DNA of 64,000 nucleotides from an uncultured Dysgonomonas sp. Lineage in GTDB: Bacteria > Bacteroidota > Bacteroidia > Bacteroidales > Dysgonomonadaceae. The position numbers and the translations under genes were made by a program. Location of the stretch: positions 1,518,209 to 1,582,208 of the forward strand of contig NZ_LT599032.1 of assembly GCF_900079725.1 (NCBI RefSeq), given 5' to 3'. The number at the start of each line of letters is the position of its first letter. The stretch's first letter is position 1. Below, in pieces: positions 27,538 through 37,651 of the stretch. A model generated the notes under the pieces. It was not told the DNA's origin and made no database searches. It saw only the letters and a list, made by a program, of their open reading frames with translations.

Positions 27538-28545
27538 TTATAGGGATAAAAAAGGTAAAAAACAGACAAGAATATAAAAAAGCATCGAAACATAAAAGAG
27601 AATAACACTTCCCCTCTTTTCGGCCAAAGCAAAAAAATGCGATAATAAAAAGGCGCCGGCAACCAAAGCTATAAATAAATATACAATAAAGTCAATGCTT
27701 AAAAAGAGGTAGGCCAATATACAGAAAACCACTGTAAAAGTGAGCAGTCTCAGATAAGCCCGTGTTTTTATCTTATCCTTATGGCGATTGATATAATTAT
27801 CGCTCACAATCACAGCTAATAGAATGAGTGAAAATCCAAGAATGATCCAGTTTCCTGCATTTAATTGATAGAATGAGAAATCTGCCAGTTTCTGTACGTT
27901 CACAGATACGAAAGGGATAAGGAATGTGTCCAGGCTGTCGGTCAGAAAATAATAGGAAAATGCCGGAAAGTATAATATAGATACACCCAAAAAGGATGCC
28001 AAGAGTGATTTGAAATTAAAGCATCGCATCATACCCAAAACAATCCATAGCACGGGTAGATATACCAGTAGTGCAGGCGTAAACAGGCTACCCAGAGCCA
28101 GCATAAAACTTACTTTAAAAGCGTATATCTGCTTGCTTGTACTGTTATATGCCCCAAATAACATATATATTATAATAAGAAAAAGCAAGGCACTTATACA
28201 CTCGGCAGACATCAGCATAAACCGGGGATGACAACTAAATAATAAAATAACAACAGCCGGCAACAATATGGTTTTCCTACGGATAAATACGTGTGTTGTA
28301 TTTATATGTGTAGCCAGAATAGCCATACCTGCAATAAACAGGCTGCTACATATCAAAGAAACCAGATGATTGGTAAAAATAGTTGATAAAGGTATCCACA
28401 GATAACCGTTTGCCGGGCTACTATGGGTAAAATCAAAATATAGAAAATAAACAAGACGAATGATAATAGCAAACACAATGGAAAAAACAAGCATTCCATT
28501 TCCATCTGCAACATTCTTCTTATATGATTTTGGTACTGCCGTCAT
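27538..28545 (-). CDS. Polytopic membrane protein, unknown function
   Basis: A 335-residue protein with about nine or ten hydrophobic spans and no recognisable catalytic motif. The start is directly adjacent to the purD stop (stop 28546-28548, start 28545), so it is co-transcribed with purD. Its layout, with a PRFMLMSAECISALLFLII span and scattered small loops, resembles DUF6427-type Bacteroidetes proteins, but that comparison is from memory only. Confidence 0.7.
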   Translation of the reverse strand: MTAVPKSYKKNVADGNGMLVFSIVFAIIIRLVYFLYFDFTHSSPANGYLWIPLSTIFTNHLVSLICSSLFIAGMAILATHINTTHVFIRRKTILLPAVVILLFSCHPRFMLMSAECISALLFLIIIYMLFGAYNSTSKQIYAFKVSFMLALGSLFTPALLVYLPVLWIVLGMMRCFNFKSLLASFLGVSILYFPAFSYYFLTDSLDTFLIPFVSVNVQKLADFSFYQLNAGNWIILGFSLILLAVIVSDNYINRHKDKIKTRAYLRLLTFTVVFCILAYLFLSIDFIVYLFIALVAGAFLLSHFFALAEKRGSVILFYVSMLFYILVCFLPFLSL

Positions 28546-29817
28546 TTATTTCAGATCAAAGCCGATATCTTTTCTATAATATTTTTTCTCGTAAATTACT
28601 TTCTCTGCATTCTTGTAAGACTTAGCCAGTGCTTCGTCTTTCGTGTCCCCATAGGAACTGACAGCAATAACGCGTCCTCCACTGGTCAGTACTTTATCAC
28701 CTGCTAATTTTGTTCCTGCATGAAAGAGTATACTATCCGAAACAGAATCCACCCCTGTCATTTCCTTGTTCTTATCATAATCTCCGGGATAACCTCCCGA
28801 TACAAGCATGACAGTGACAGCATAACGATTATCTATCTCCATTGTTTTTTCTCCGAGTGTGTTTGTAGCCACGCCTTCCAGCAATGACACAAAATCCGAT
28901 TTGATACGTAACATCACGGCTTCCGTCTCAGGATCTCCCATACGTACATTGTATTCTATTACCATCGGCTCGCCTTTTACCTCTATCAATCCTAGGAAAA
29001 TAAAGCCTTTGTAAACAATATTGTCTTTCTTCAATCCCTCAACTGTAGGGATGACAATGCGTTCCTCAACCTTCTTCATAAACACATCGTCGGCAAAAGA
29101 AACGGGAGAAACTGCTCCCATACCGCCTGTATTCAATCCGGTATCGCCCTCGCCTATACGTTTGTAATCTTTGGCCACAGGAAGTATTTTGTACGAATCA
29201 CCATCTGTAAGAACAAATACCGAACATTCTATACCCGAAAGGAACTCTTCAATGACAACAGTCTTACTGGCTTCGCCGAACATACCTCCAAGCATTTCTT
29301 TCAGTTCTGTCTTGGCTTCGTTCAGATTATTGAGAATAAGTACGCCTTTACCGGCTGCCAGCCCGTCAGCTTTCAGTACATAAGGAGCTTCCAGTTCTTC
29401 CAGAAAAGAATAAGCATCCTCAAGCTGCTCCAATGTAAAACTCCGGTAGCGGGCAGTAGGGATATTGTGACGCATCATGAACTGCTTTCCGAAATCCTTG
29501 CTGCCTTCCAGTTTAGCGCCTTCTTCCGAAGGTCCGATCACAGGTATGTGCTTAATCTCGGTATCGGTTACAAAATAATCATAAATCCCGCGTACCAACG
29601 GTTCTTCCGGCCCTACCACAACCATATCGATATTATTTTCCAACACAAACTGCTTTATTGCAGGAAAATCGGTAATAGACATTTCCACATTTTTTGCAAT
29701 CAGATGTGTGCCTGCGTTACCGGGTGCTACATACAGATTGTCGACTTTTGTACTTTGTACTATTTTCCATGCAAGCGCATTTTCGCGTCCTCCGCTCCCT
29801 AACAATAAAATGTTCAT
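28546..29817 (-). CDS. purD: Phosphoribosylamine-glycine ligase
   Basis: 423 residues from the ATG at 29817, the normal start MNILLLGSGGRENALAW. The frame is open to a TTG at 29859, but that extension is not family-like. ATP-grasp features are APYVLKADGLAAGKGVLIL, GGMGAVSP and VRMGDPETEAVMLRI. PurD makes glycinamide ribonucleotide, the second step of de novo purine synthesis. The gene is first in a two-gene unit with the membrane protein gene. Length is normal. Confidence 0.97.
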   Translation of the reverse strand: MNILLLGSGGRENALAWKIVQSTKVDNLYVAPGNAGTHLIAKNVEMSITDFPAIKQFVLENNIDMVVVGPEEPLVRGIYDYFVTDTEIKHIPVIGPSEEGAKLEGSKDFGKQFMMRHNIPTARYRSFTLEQLEDAYSFLEELEAPYVLKADGLAAGKGVLILNNLNEAKTELKEMLGGMFGEASKTVVIEEFLSGIECSVFVLTDGDSYKILPVAKDYKRIGEGDTGLNTGGMGAVSPVSFADDVFMKKVEERIVIPTVEGLKKDNIVYKGFIFLGLIEVKGEPMVIEYNVRMGDPETEAVMLRIKSDFVSLLEGVATNTLGEKTMEIDNRYAVTVMLVSGGYPGDYDKNKEMTGVDSVSDSILFHAGTKLAGDKVLTSGGRVIAVSSYGDTKDEALAKSYKNAEKVIYEKKYYRKDIGFDLK

Positions 29818-29952
29818 AGTTGTTATTAATAAGTGGTATCTCAAAACTTTGGACTGCAAAGATACATGATTATTTTCTTAACAGAATAATCAGAAATAAT
29901 TATTGTAAATTTGCACGCCGAAAAATTAAGAAAAAACAAGTAACTTAGATAT

Positions 29953-30720
29953 ATGCAAGAGGAAAAAGGAATATTTAAAAGAGCTGAATTGCTGCTCGGG
30001 AACACATTAATGAACCGAATTGCCGATACCCGGATTATATTATTCGGAATAGGCGGAGTCGGTAGCTGGTGTGCGGAGAGTCTTGTTCGCACCGGTGTAA
30101 AGCACCTTACAATAGTGGATTCAGATTTTGTTTGTGAAACGAATATCAACCGCCAGCTAATGGCCACAACCAAAACCGTAGGACTAAGAAAAGTAGATGT
30201 GCTGAAAGCCCGCTTGCTCGACATAAACCCCGATGCTGAAATTACAACAATCGCGGGAGTATACAGCGAAGAAACTTCGGCATCTTTCGACCTTGAAAGC
30301 TATGATTACATTATCGACGCCATAGACAGCCTCAAACACAAAGTGAACTTAATACTGACCGCCACCCGTACCAAAGCTAAAGTCTTTTCGTCGATGGGAG
30401 CGGCTTTGAAAATGGACCCTTCCCGCATAAAAACCGCCGAATTCTGGAAAGTAAAGGGCTGCCCTTTAGCTGCTGCCATCCGCCGGAAAATGAAACAAGG
30501 AGGAAAGCCTTCTAAAAAAGTGATGTGTGTTTACAGCGATGAAGTCCTCGATAACAAGGGGCTGAAATATGAAAACGATGAATCGAAAAGCTCTCAGTTA
30601 CTTAAACAGGATAATCCTAGTGTGAAAGCGCAAACAAATGGTACATTGGCACATATAACGGCTATATTCGGGTTTACGCTGGCCGGATTGATAATAAAAG
30701 ATATTTGCAAAGAAAAATAA
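29953..30720 (+). CDS. tcdA: tRNA threonylcarbamoyladenosine dehydratase (ThiF/MoeB-like)
   Basis: A 255-residue E1-like enzyme. The nucleotide-binding motif is FGIGGVGSWCAESLVRTGVK (about residues 35-54), followed by TIVDSDFVCETNINRQ, the region that contacts ATP. KVFSSMGAALKMDPSRI and GCPLAAAIRRKMKQGG are TcdA/CsdL signatures. The enzyme cyclises t6A at tRNA position 37 to ct6A. Divergent from purD with a 135-base gap. The family call is strong; its in vivo role is inherited from E. coli TcdA. Confidence 0.93.
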   Translation: MQEEKGIFKRAELLLGNTLMNRIADTRIILFGIGGVGSWCAESLVRTGVKHLTIVDSDFVCETNINRQLMATTKTVGLRKVDVLKARLLDINPDAEITTIAGVYSEETSASFDLESYDYIIDAIDSLKHKVNLILTATRTKAKVFSSMGAALKMDPSRIKTAEFWKVKGCPLAAAIRRKMKQGGKPSKKVMCVYSDEVLDNKGLKYENDESKSSQLLKQDNPSVKAQTNGTLAHITAIFGFTLAGLIIKDICKEK

Positions 30721-30784
30721 ATGGAAAGAATACACATTGATGATTGTTTACTATATTTGAAAATCTATTTAAACAACGATTCTT

Positions 30785-31468
30785 ATGATAAAATATACCC
30801 TGATACTTTTTAGTATATTAACTTCCCCTTTACTTACAACAGCCCAGACCTTAAAAACCGAGAGTGACACACATATCTTCTGGCAACCAAATCGTAAATT
30901 GACAGTAGCAGACTTTAAAGGCGAGTGCTGTACTGAAGAACGATTAAGAGATTTGTGCAAAGAAAAAAATATGTGTACAATGGCTTATACCGGATTTTTC
31001 TCGATACTGGATATACCTAAAAAGAAAAAAGACAGAGGCAAACTGATCGAAAAAGCATATTTTGCTCCCGCATTTGAAAAGAACACTTCGTATATGGTCT
31101 TCAAAAACGATACTCTGGGAATCGAAAAACAACAAATAGTATTCGACATATATGAATTAGCCGCACGAAAAGTTCGGAAAGATTTGGACGATGTTTATAA
31201 AACAACGAATGCATACGGCACTATTCACCTTATGTATGGTAAAGTGAAAGATAGTATTGATAAATATAGGACCACCCTGGTCGAATTGTTTGTAAAAGAT
31301 ACATATTTGGATAATAGGGAGGGTGCCTATAAAGAATGGAGAGAAAAAATTGACGAGGAACTAGACAAACTAAGAGCTTATGCCACGACTCCCGAAGATT
31401 GTTACAGGTTTGTCCTCAACAAACCAATGAATGAACAATATGTAATGGCAGAGGTTATTTATCCATAA
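30785..31468 (+). CDS. Secreted DUF922-like protein with altered active-site motif
   Basis: A 227-residue protein with a signal peptide ending TTAQ. The opening W-x-x-x-RKLTVADFKG is the DUF922 entry motif, normally a putative zinc-protease-like domain. Near residue 115 it has KQQIVFDIYELAARKVRKDL, aligning with the family's HEQ-x-HFDI-x-E-x-x-AR-x-x-R. Here both His residues are replaced (HEQ to KQQ, HFDI to VFDI). If the alignment is right it is a non-catalytic relative. The C-terminal half is helical and charged. Confidence 0.55.
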   Translation: MIKYTLILFSILTSPLLTTAQTLKTESDTHIFWQPNRKLTVADFKGECCTEERLRDLCKEKNMCTMAYTGFFSILDIPKKKKDRGKLIEKAYFAPAFEKNTSYMVFKNDTLGIEKQQIVFDIYELAARKVRKDLDDVYKTTNAYGTIHLMYGKVKDSIDKYRTTLVELFVKDTYLDNREGAYKEWREKIDEELDKLRAYATTPEDCYRFVLNKPMNEQYVMAEVIYP

Positions 31469-31515
31469 GTAATACTGATTTTGTAGTTTCGCAATTACAA
31501 ACTAAATATAAAAAT

Positions 31516-31971
31516 ATGAACGAGCTGAACATCAACTACGAAGGAATATCGTCAACCAGAAAGGTCGCGAATATAGTTACAGGTATATATCTGGCTGCCT
31601 TTACGCTGTATTTTACAGTTACGGAAGGAATTGCCAGCAGGTTCGGATTTTTTTTCTTCTGCGCTATTGTCGGGTTTATTCTTGCGGATATATTGATTTT
31701 AAGTAATACCCTATGGCTACAGGGTTCAATTCTCAAAATTGATACCGGTTCGGTTACATCCGCTTTACCCAAACAAAGTAAAGTGACAATTGACTGGACC
31801 AGTGTAAGCCGCGTAAATATCGGTATAAGCTATATCGTTTTCCTGATAAACGGGGAGAAAAAACAAAGACGGATCGACCTTGTAACCCTCAGATATGAGG
31901 ATGTACTTGCCACTAAAGCTAAAATAGTGGAAATATGCGAATATAAAAATATCCCGTATCAGAACGATTAA
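31516..31971 (+). CDS. Small membrane protein, PH-like, unknown function
   Basis: A 151-residue protein with two hydrophobic spans (about residues 20-36 and 43-60) joined by a short loop. A soluble part follows with KVTIDWTSVSRVNIGISYIVFLI and a helical end. The layout, two spans then a small beta-rich domain, resembles bacterial membrane PH-like proteins but no named family is recognised. It is 47 bases downstream of the DUF922-like gene and probably co-expressed. Confidence 0.65.
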   Translation: MNELNINYEGISSTRKVANIVTGIYLAAFTLYFTVTEGIASRFGFFFFCAIVGFILADILILSNTLWLQGSILKIDTGSVTSALPKQSKVTIDWTSVSRVNIGISYIVFLINGEKKQRRIDLVTLRYEDVLATKAKIVEICEYKNIPYQND

Positions 31972-32335
31972 CTGAAAAAACTTTATCTATGTATATAGCT
32001 TTTAGCCTTTAGCTATCAGCTGATAGCTCTTTGAAAAAATAATTAGCAGATTTGTAAATTAGCATATTAGCAAATGAGTGAAAAGGTGTAACCTTTGTTA
32101 CCTTTTTGTAAAAAGATACGAGTAGACAAAATATCGGATCAGGTTGTTAACTGATGACTGCTTACTGTTGACTGAAAATGTTGTTACCTTTGTTACTTTT
32201 TGACCGTTACGGGTTGTTTACTGAAAGATATCCGCTCCCGCTTTTTTCTTTCCGGGAAAAAAATGTAGTTTTGTATTGTCCAAAATTTAAGACATTCTGT
32301 CTTGAATCTTTTGTAACCGATAAAACAGCTAACGT
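31972..32335. repeat. Intergenic repeat region with GTTACC units and an 18-bp palindrome
   Basis: No gene is seen. Features are AACTTTATCTAT (31979-31990), the perfect palindrome AGCTATCAGCTGATAGCT (32011-32028), two AAAAGGTAACA-like blocks (32079-32112 and 32173-32198) and a GTTAACTGATGACTG stretch. Related modules occur at 46.9-47.3 kb in opposite orientation. Confidence 0.6.
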
Positions 32336-34339
32336 GTGAAAACAGAACATGAAGAGAAGGTGACCGGGCTACCTGAAAATGCCTTCCGTGAACTGAAGTC
32401 CGGCGAAGAATACAAGCCGGTAATGTCTCCCGACAAACAGTATAAAGAAGTAACTCCATGGTCGGTACTATGGGGGCTGGTAATGGCTGTACTCTTTAGT
32501 GCCGCTGCGGCTTACCTCGGGCTGAAAGTGGGCCAGGTTTTTGAAGCAGCCATCCCGATAGCCATTATTGCTGTGGGGTTATCGACAGCTACCAAGAGAA
32601 AGAATGCTCTGGGTGAAAATATAATTATCCAATCCATTGGAGCCAGCAGCGGGGTTATTGTGGCAGGTGCGATATTTACGCTTCCGGCTTTATATATCCT
32701 GCAATCCAAATATCCCGAAATTAGTGTCGACTTTTTTCAGGTATTTTTAAGCTCCTTATTGGGCGGTATATTGGGTATTCTCTTCCTTATCCCGTTCCGT
32801 AAGTACTTTGTATCCGATATGCATGGAAAATATCCTTTCCCTGAAGCTACAGCAACCACACAGGTACTTGTATCGGGAGAAAAAGGTGGCAGTCAGGCTA
32901 AGCCACTTATATTTGCCGGAATCATCGGGGGAGTTTACGATTTTGTTATTGCCACATTCGGCGCATGGTCGGAAACATTTACCACACGCGTTTTGCCTTT
33001 TGGCGAGGAAATTGCCGATAAAGCTAAAGTGGTATTCAAAGTAAACATAGGTGCCGCCGTTTTAGGGTTGGGCTATATAATAGGGCTGAAATACGCGGCA
33101 ATAATCTGTGCCGGTTCCGCATTGGTATGGTTCGTTATCGTTCCGCTTCTTCCTTTTCTGGGAGATACTATGCTGGCAACTTTAAATCCTACTTTTGCAG
33201 GAGTCATTTCTAGTATGACGCCGGAAGCAATATTCACTACTTTTGCCCGCCATATCGGTATCGGAGGTATTGCAATGGCCGGAGTTATCGGTATTATAAA
33301 ATCGTGGGGAATTATAAAAAGCGCAGTCGGTCTCGCTTCTAAAGAACTTAGAGGCGGAGCTGCTGATACAAAACAGATAGACAAGCGTACTCAATGCGAC
33401 CTGCCGATGAAGATTATCTCTATCGGTATCATTGTTGCACTGATTGTGACATTCCTTTTCTTCTACTTCGGAGTGATACATAACTTATTGTATGCAATAG
33501 TGGGTATTCTTGTTGTGGCCATTATAGCTTTCTTGTTTACTACGGTTGCTGCTAATGCAATTGCGATTGTAGGTACAAATCCGGTTTCGGGCATGACGCT
33601 GATGACTCTGATCTTAGCCTCAGTGGTTATGGTAGCCGTAGGATTGAAAGGGACATCGGGTATGGTTGCCGCCCTTATTATAGGGGGTGTGGTTTGTACG
33701 GCGTTGTCGATGGCGGGAGGTTTCATTACCGACCTTAAAATAGGTTACTGGCTGGGATCAACACCCGCGAAGCAACAGTCTTGGAAGTTTTTAGGCACAC
33801 TGGTTTCCGCAGCAACAGTAGGCGGTGTAATACTGATATTGAATAAAACATACGGATTTACAGGAGCCAATGCTCTGGTAGCACCACAGGCCAACGCCAT
33901 GGCAGCGGTTATAGAGCCATTGATGATGGGAGCCGGGGCCCCGTGGGTATTATATGCAGTAGGAGCTCTGATAGCCATTTTACTCACTTTATTACGCGTG
34001 CCTGCACTGGCATTTGCTTTAGGGATGTTTATTCCGATGGAACTGAACGCACCTTTGTTAATTGGTGGTGCTGTTAGTTGGTACGTTGGCAGTCGCAGTA
34101 AGGATGAAGCCCTGAATGCCGCACGGCTGGAGAAAGGTACATTATTAGCCTCCGGATTTATAGCGGGAGGTGCATTGATGGGTGTAGTCAGCGCTGCTAT
34201 GCGTTTTGGAGGTATAAACCTTGTGAATGAAGAATGGTTGGCTAACAGTGGTTCCGAATTACTGGCTCTGGCTATGTATCTGGTCATAATTGGTTATCTG
34301 GGTTATTCTTCGTTGAAAGCAAAGAAAGAAATGTTGTAA
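32336..34339 (+). CDS. OPT-family oligopeptide transporter
   Basis: A 667-residue membrane protein with about 15 hydrophobic spans. PWSVLWGLVMAVLFSAAAAY begins span 1. The conserved region GKYPFPEATATTQVLVSGEKGG is an OPT signature, and GANALVAPQANAMAAVIEPLM lies in the second half. OPT proteins import oligopeptides or metal-chelate peptides by proton coupling. The start is taken as GTG at 32336 because the first in-frame ATG lies beyond residue 25, close to the first span. No regulator is adjacent. Confidence 0.92.
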   Translation: MKTEHEEKVTGLPENAFRELKSGEEYKPVMSPDKQYKEVTPWSVLWGLVMAVLFSAAAAYLGLKVGQVFEAAIPIAIIAVGLSTATKRKNALGENIIIQSIGASSGVIVAGAIFTLPALYILQSKYPEISVDFFQVFLSSLLGGILGILFLIPFRKYFVSDMHGKYPFPEATATTQVLVSGEKGGSQAKPLIFAGIIGGVYDFVIATFGAWSETFTTRVLPFGEEIADKAKVVFKVNIGAAVLGLGYIIGLKYAAIICAGSALVWFVIVPLLPFLGDTMLATLNPTFAGVISSMTPEAIFTTFARHIGIGGIAMAGVIGIIKSWGIIKSAVGLASKELRGGAADTKQIDKRTQCDLPMKIISIGIIVALIVTFLFFYFGVIHNLLYAIVGILVVAIIAFLFTTVAANAIAIVGTNPVSGMTLMTLILASVVMVAVGLKGTSGMVAALIIGGVVCTALSMAGGFITDLKIGYWLGSTPAKQQSWKFLGTLVSAATVGGVILILNKTYGFTGANALVAPQANAMAAVIEPLMMGAGAPWVLYAVGALIAILLTLLRVPALAFALGMFIPMELNAPLLIGGAVSWYVGSRSKDEALNAARLEKGTLLASGFIAGGALMGVVSAAMRFGGINLVNEEWLANSGSELLALAMYLVIIGYLGYSSLKAKKEML

Positions 34340-34364
34340 TACTCTGTATTCTTAAATATAAGGA

Positions 34365-34400
34365 AAAGGATGGGGCGATTGTTCCATCCTTTCTTTTGTT
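34365..34400 (+). terminator. Terminator of the OPT transporter gene
   Basis: AAAGGATGG (34365-34373) pairs with CCATCCTTT (34384-34392), with a 10-base loop and CTTTTGTT after it. It lies 25 bases past the stop codon. The gap to the next gene (up to 34642) holds no other gene; it contains AACTTTATCTAT (34427-34438) and an ACCTT/AAGGT hairpin with six Ts near 34450. Confidence 0.82.
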
Positions 34401-34642
34401 AAAAAAAGTCCGTATTTTTTTCTGGAAACTTTATCTATGTTATAGATTACCTTATAAAGGTTTTTTGACTTTCTGGAAAAATTTATTTGTTTCTGATTGC
34501 AATTAAATGAATTTTGGTAAAAAAAATATCAGACAAACTAAACTATTCGTCGATAAAACTATCCCATTTGTCGAACATTCTTGTCGTATTCTTTGAATGG
34601 TAGTAATATTGAAAGCTCAAATTCACAAAAACTTATTAAAGT

Positions 34643-36607
34643 ATGAGAATCCATAAATTCGTTTTTAGTTTATTCTGTAGTATATGTCTATTTATCGTTT
34701 CATCCTGTAGTGATAGTACAGACGACATTATTACTGATGAAGATGGAGTTGACGATGATACTGAAGTTGTTATTGATGACGATTTTGAGACCAACTCCCG
34801 GGACTCTGTGTTCTCAAATGCAGTTACCATTACCTTTTCTGATAATGCAGCAATAATTACGAACCCGTATGAAAATGACGGAGTGAATATTACCCAAAGT
34901 GATGGCAATGTAGTTGTTACCTCTACAAATCTGGTGACAGAAATTAATTATGTCTTGTCAGGAAGCATACAAAACGGTTCATTTAAGATTTACAGCGATT
35001 ATAAATTCGGACTTATGATGAACGGGGTGGATATTACCAGTAGCGATGGCCCTGCCCTCAATGTTCAATCCGGGAAAAAAGTAACTGTAACTCTCGTAAA
35101 CGGAACAAACAGCAGACTTATCGACAGTAATACCTATACGGCATATGCTGATGAAGATATGAAAGCTGCATTCTTTAGTGAAGGGCAGTTGAACTTCGAA
35201 GGAGAAGGAAGCCTGCTTGTGTATGGAAGATATAAACATGCTATTTGCAGTGATGATTATATAAGAGTGAAAACGGGAAATATCACAGTAGCCACAGCCG
35301 TCAGCGATGGTATCCACGCCAAAGATTATTTCCGTATGGATGGTGGAACCCTGAATATTAAAGCTTCGAGCGATGGCATAGATTGCGATAAGGGATATAT
35401 CCGGATAGATGCCGGAAATATAACAATAAACAGTAGTGATGATGGTATAGTAGCTTCATATGAAGACACTGATACAACTATCGATCCATATATAACTGTA
35501 GGTGATGCCACCATAAATATTACTACCACAGGCCAAAAGGCTCAGGGTATAAAAAGCGACTTAGGTTCTTTGTCCGTTACTGCCGGAACAATCAACATAA
35601 CGACTAAAGGGACAGCTGCCAAGGCCTTCAAGACAGGGGGTGATATGAATATAAGCGGAGGTAATATTACATTGGTTACAACCGGAGATGCTTTTTATGA
35701 TACGGATGATAAAGATATATCATCTGCAGCAGGTATAAAATGTGACGGCAATCTGGCCATTGATAAAGGAACAATCACTATAGAAAGTTCCGGCGCAGGA
35801 GGAAAAGGCATCAGTGTAGATGGTGAACTTGTCATTAATGGAGGAACTATAAAAGTCACAACAACAGGGGGGCAGTTTAAATACGGTTCGGATGATACTG
35901 CCGCCAAAGCTATAAAAAGTGATGGAAACCTGACTGTCAATAGCGGAAATATCACGATCAAGACCTCCGGCGTGGAAGCTGAAGGACTGGAAAGTAAAAA
36001 GACCCTGACCATCAATGACGGCACAATAGAGATAGAGGCATATGATGACTGTATCAATGCATCCAATCACATAGGGATCAATGGTGGAAATATATACTGC
36101 TATAGTGAAAGTAATGACGGAATCGACTCTAACGGCACATTGACGGTTACAGGCGGGGTTGTTGTTTCGTCGGGTACAAAATCTCCTGAAGAGGGTTTCG
36201 ACTGCGATAACAACACGTTCAAGATTACAGGCGGAATACTTGTAGGCACCGGCGGAGCAACCAGCAACCCAACAGCGAGTGTCAGTACCCAACGGTCGGT
36301 TGTTTATGGAACTACGGGCACAGCCAACCAGATTATACATATAGAATCTGCGGATGGGAAGAGTGTACTAACTTATAAAATACCACGTACATATTCACCG
36401 CTGACGCTATTGTTCAGCAGTCCCGATCTGGCAGCAAATACGAGTTACACTATATATACAGGCGGAAGTGTTTCGGGCGGAAGCGATTTCCACGGACTAT
36501 ATACACGAACGACATATACAAAAGGTACGGCAGCTACGACTTTTACAACAAGTTCTATGCTGACAACTATCGGAACATCTTCAGGAGGGCCGGGAGGACG
36601 GCCCTGA
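34643..36607 (+). CDS. DUF4353 (Cthe_2159-like) carbohydrate-binding lipoprotein
   Basis: A 654-residue lipoprotein with lipobox IVSSC (Cys22), then an acidic Asp-rich linker ([20 protein letters not shown]). The body is a right-handed beta-helix built of about 20 repeats of the form GxINxTTxGxAAKAxK, for example [20 protein letters not shown] and [16 protein letters not shown]. This matches the Cthe_2159 family, which binds acidic plant polysaccharides and calcium. It is expected on the cell surface or in the periplasm. The C-terminus is Gly/Pro-rich (SSGGPGGRP). No sugar-degrading gene is adjacent. Confidence 0.85.
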   Translation: MRIHKFVFSLFCSICLFIVSSCSDSTDDIITDEDGVDDDTEVVIDDDFETNSRDSVFSNAVTITFSDNAAIITNPYENDGVNITQSDGNVVVTSTNLVTEINYVLSGSIQNGSFKIYSDYKFGLMMNGVDITSSDGPALNVQSGKKVTVTLVNGTNSRLIDSNTYTAYADEDMKAAFFSEGQLNFEGEGSLLVYGRYKHAICSDDYIRVKTGNITVATAVSDGIHAKDYFRMDGGTLNIKASSDGIDCDKGYIRIDAGNITINSSDDGIVASYEDTDTTIDPYITVGDATINITTTGQKAQGIKSDLGSLSVTAGTINITTKGTAAKAFKTGGDMNISGGNITLVTTGDAFYDTDDKDISSAAGIKCDGNLAIDKGTITIESSGAGGKGISVDGELVINGGTIKVTTTGGQFKYGSDDTAAKAIKSDGNLTVNSGNITIKTSGVEAEGLESKKTLTINDGTIEIEAYDDCINASNHIGINGGNIYCYSESNDGIDSNGTLTVTGGVVVSSGTKSPEEGFDCDNNTFKITGGILVGTGGATSNPTASVSTQRSVVYGTTGTANQIIHIESADGKSVLTYKIPRTYSPLTLLFSSPDLAANTSYTIYTGGSVSGGSDFHGLYTRTTYTKGTAATTFTTSSMLTTIGTSSGGPGGRP

Positions 36608-36635
36608 TTAATACGTTTTTTAGGTTAATTGTAGG

Positions 36636-36675
36636 GAGCTATTCCGGGATGGAATGGCTCTTTATCTTTTTCAAA
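36636..36675 (+). terminator. Terminator of the DUF4353 gene
   Basis: GAGCTATTCC (36636-36645) pairs with GGAATGGCTC (36651-36660) with one G-T pair, followed by TTTATCTTTTTC. It starts 29 bases past the stop codon. Confidence 0.8.
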
Positions 36676-36823
36676 TAACTTTATCTATATATACAAACAG
36701 AGGTATAGACTGATTTTCCGGAGAGAACTATTAGTGAGATTAATCTAAAATGATAATTTGTATATATCGGATTTTAATAATATACTTGTATAAGAATAAT
36801 CGGTTTCTATAAAATCTAACCGT

Positions 36824-37648
36824 ATGAAACAAATAATCTGTTTTATAATAATTTTATTAGCTGCCACATCCTGTAGTTCTACTTACTTCTTTTCTACATT
36901 GAATACGAATAATGAATATGTAGAAAAAGTAGACAACGGAGACTTTCTTTTGGAAACAGACAGCTTATGGATTGCCTATTGTTTCAAGGGTGAAAGTGCT
37001 CCCATACAGATTACGGTTTTCAACAAGCTGCCTGTTCCCTTGTATGTAGACTGGCAACGCTCTGCACTTATACTGGATGGCACAGCATATTCTTATGCGA
37101 AAGACAAACTTAATTTCTCTGGAAGTGCTGAAGTATTCGTGGATAGTTATAATCTTTCGCCTGATCAGACATACAGTTTTGCAGACGGAAGTTTTGCCGG
37201 AGATATAGAATCGCCTCAAAATATAAGTTTCATACCTCCCAATACAATGATTAGCTATATTCCTTTAAGGCTGAATATGAATTTCGACAAATTGGACAAG
37301 AATCTATATCGAGACTCTTATCTAGGAGATAAAGACAATAATGCAATAAAAGTAAAGAGGATAGATTATTCCGAATCCGACAGCCCCTTACACTTCGAAA
37401 GTTATCTGACTGTTTATGCCCGACCGGAACATCCTATGACATTTCAGCAAAACTTCTATATGTCGAATTTAATCAAAACCCAGTCTATAAAGCCATCTAA
37501 CCTTCCAGGAGATATGGCCGAAAGAGGAGATTTCTTTTACATAGAAAAACCAGCTAACAACACTTTCTGGGAGATACTGTTGGGCACAACCCTCGTTGTT
37601 GGAGCTGTAGCAATTGAAGTTGCCGTAGACGCAAATACCAGATATTAG
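36824..37648 (+). CDS. Lipoprotein of unknown function, 274 residues
   Basis: A lipoprotein with a signal sequence ending in lipobox AATSC (Cys17). The mature part is beta-rich, with VFNKLPVPLYVDWQRSALI near residue 65 and FIPPNTMISYIPLRL near 140. The C-terminus is a hydrophobic span (FWEILLGTTLVVGAVAIEVA), unusual for a lipoprotein and consistent with a membrane-anchored tail. No known family is recognised. It is convergent with the oxidoreductase gene (stops 3 bases apart). Confidence 0.75.
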   Translation: MKQIICFIIILLAATSCSSTYFFSTLNTNNEYVEKVDNGDFLLETDSLWIAYCFKGESAPIQITVFNKLPVPLYVDWQRSALILDGTAYSYAKDKLNFSGSAEVFVDSYNLSPDQTYSFADGSFAGDIESPQNISFIPPNTMISYIPLRLNMNFDKLDKNLYRDSYLGDKDNNAIKVKRIDYSESDSPLHFESYLTVYARPEHPMTFQQNFYMSNLIKTQSIKPSNLPGDMAERGDFFYIEKPANNTFWEILLGTTLVVGAVAIEVAVDANTRY

Positions 37649-37651
37649 AAA

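Noticed and set aside
33073-34287. Long minus-strand frames opposite the OPT transporter
   Set aside because: They are shadows of the high-Gly/Ala membrane protein on the plus strand; no family resemblance.
34979-36340. Long minus-strand frames opposite the DUF4353 gene
   Set aside because: Produced by the repeated codon pattern of the beta-helix gene; no start signals or known motifs.
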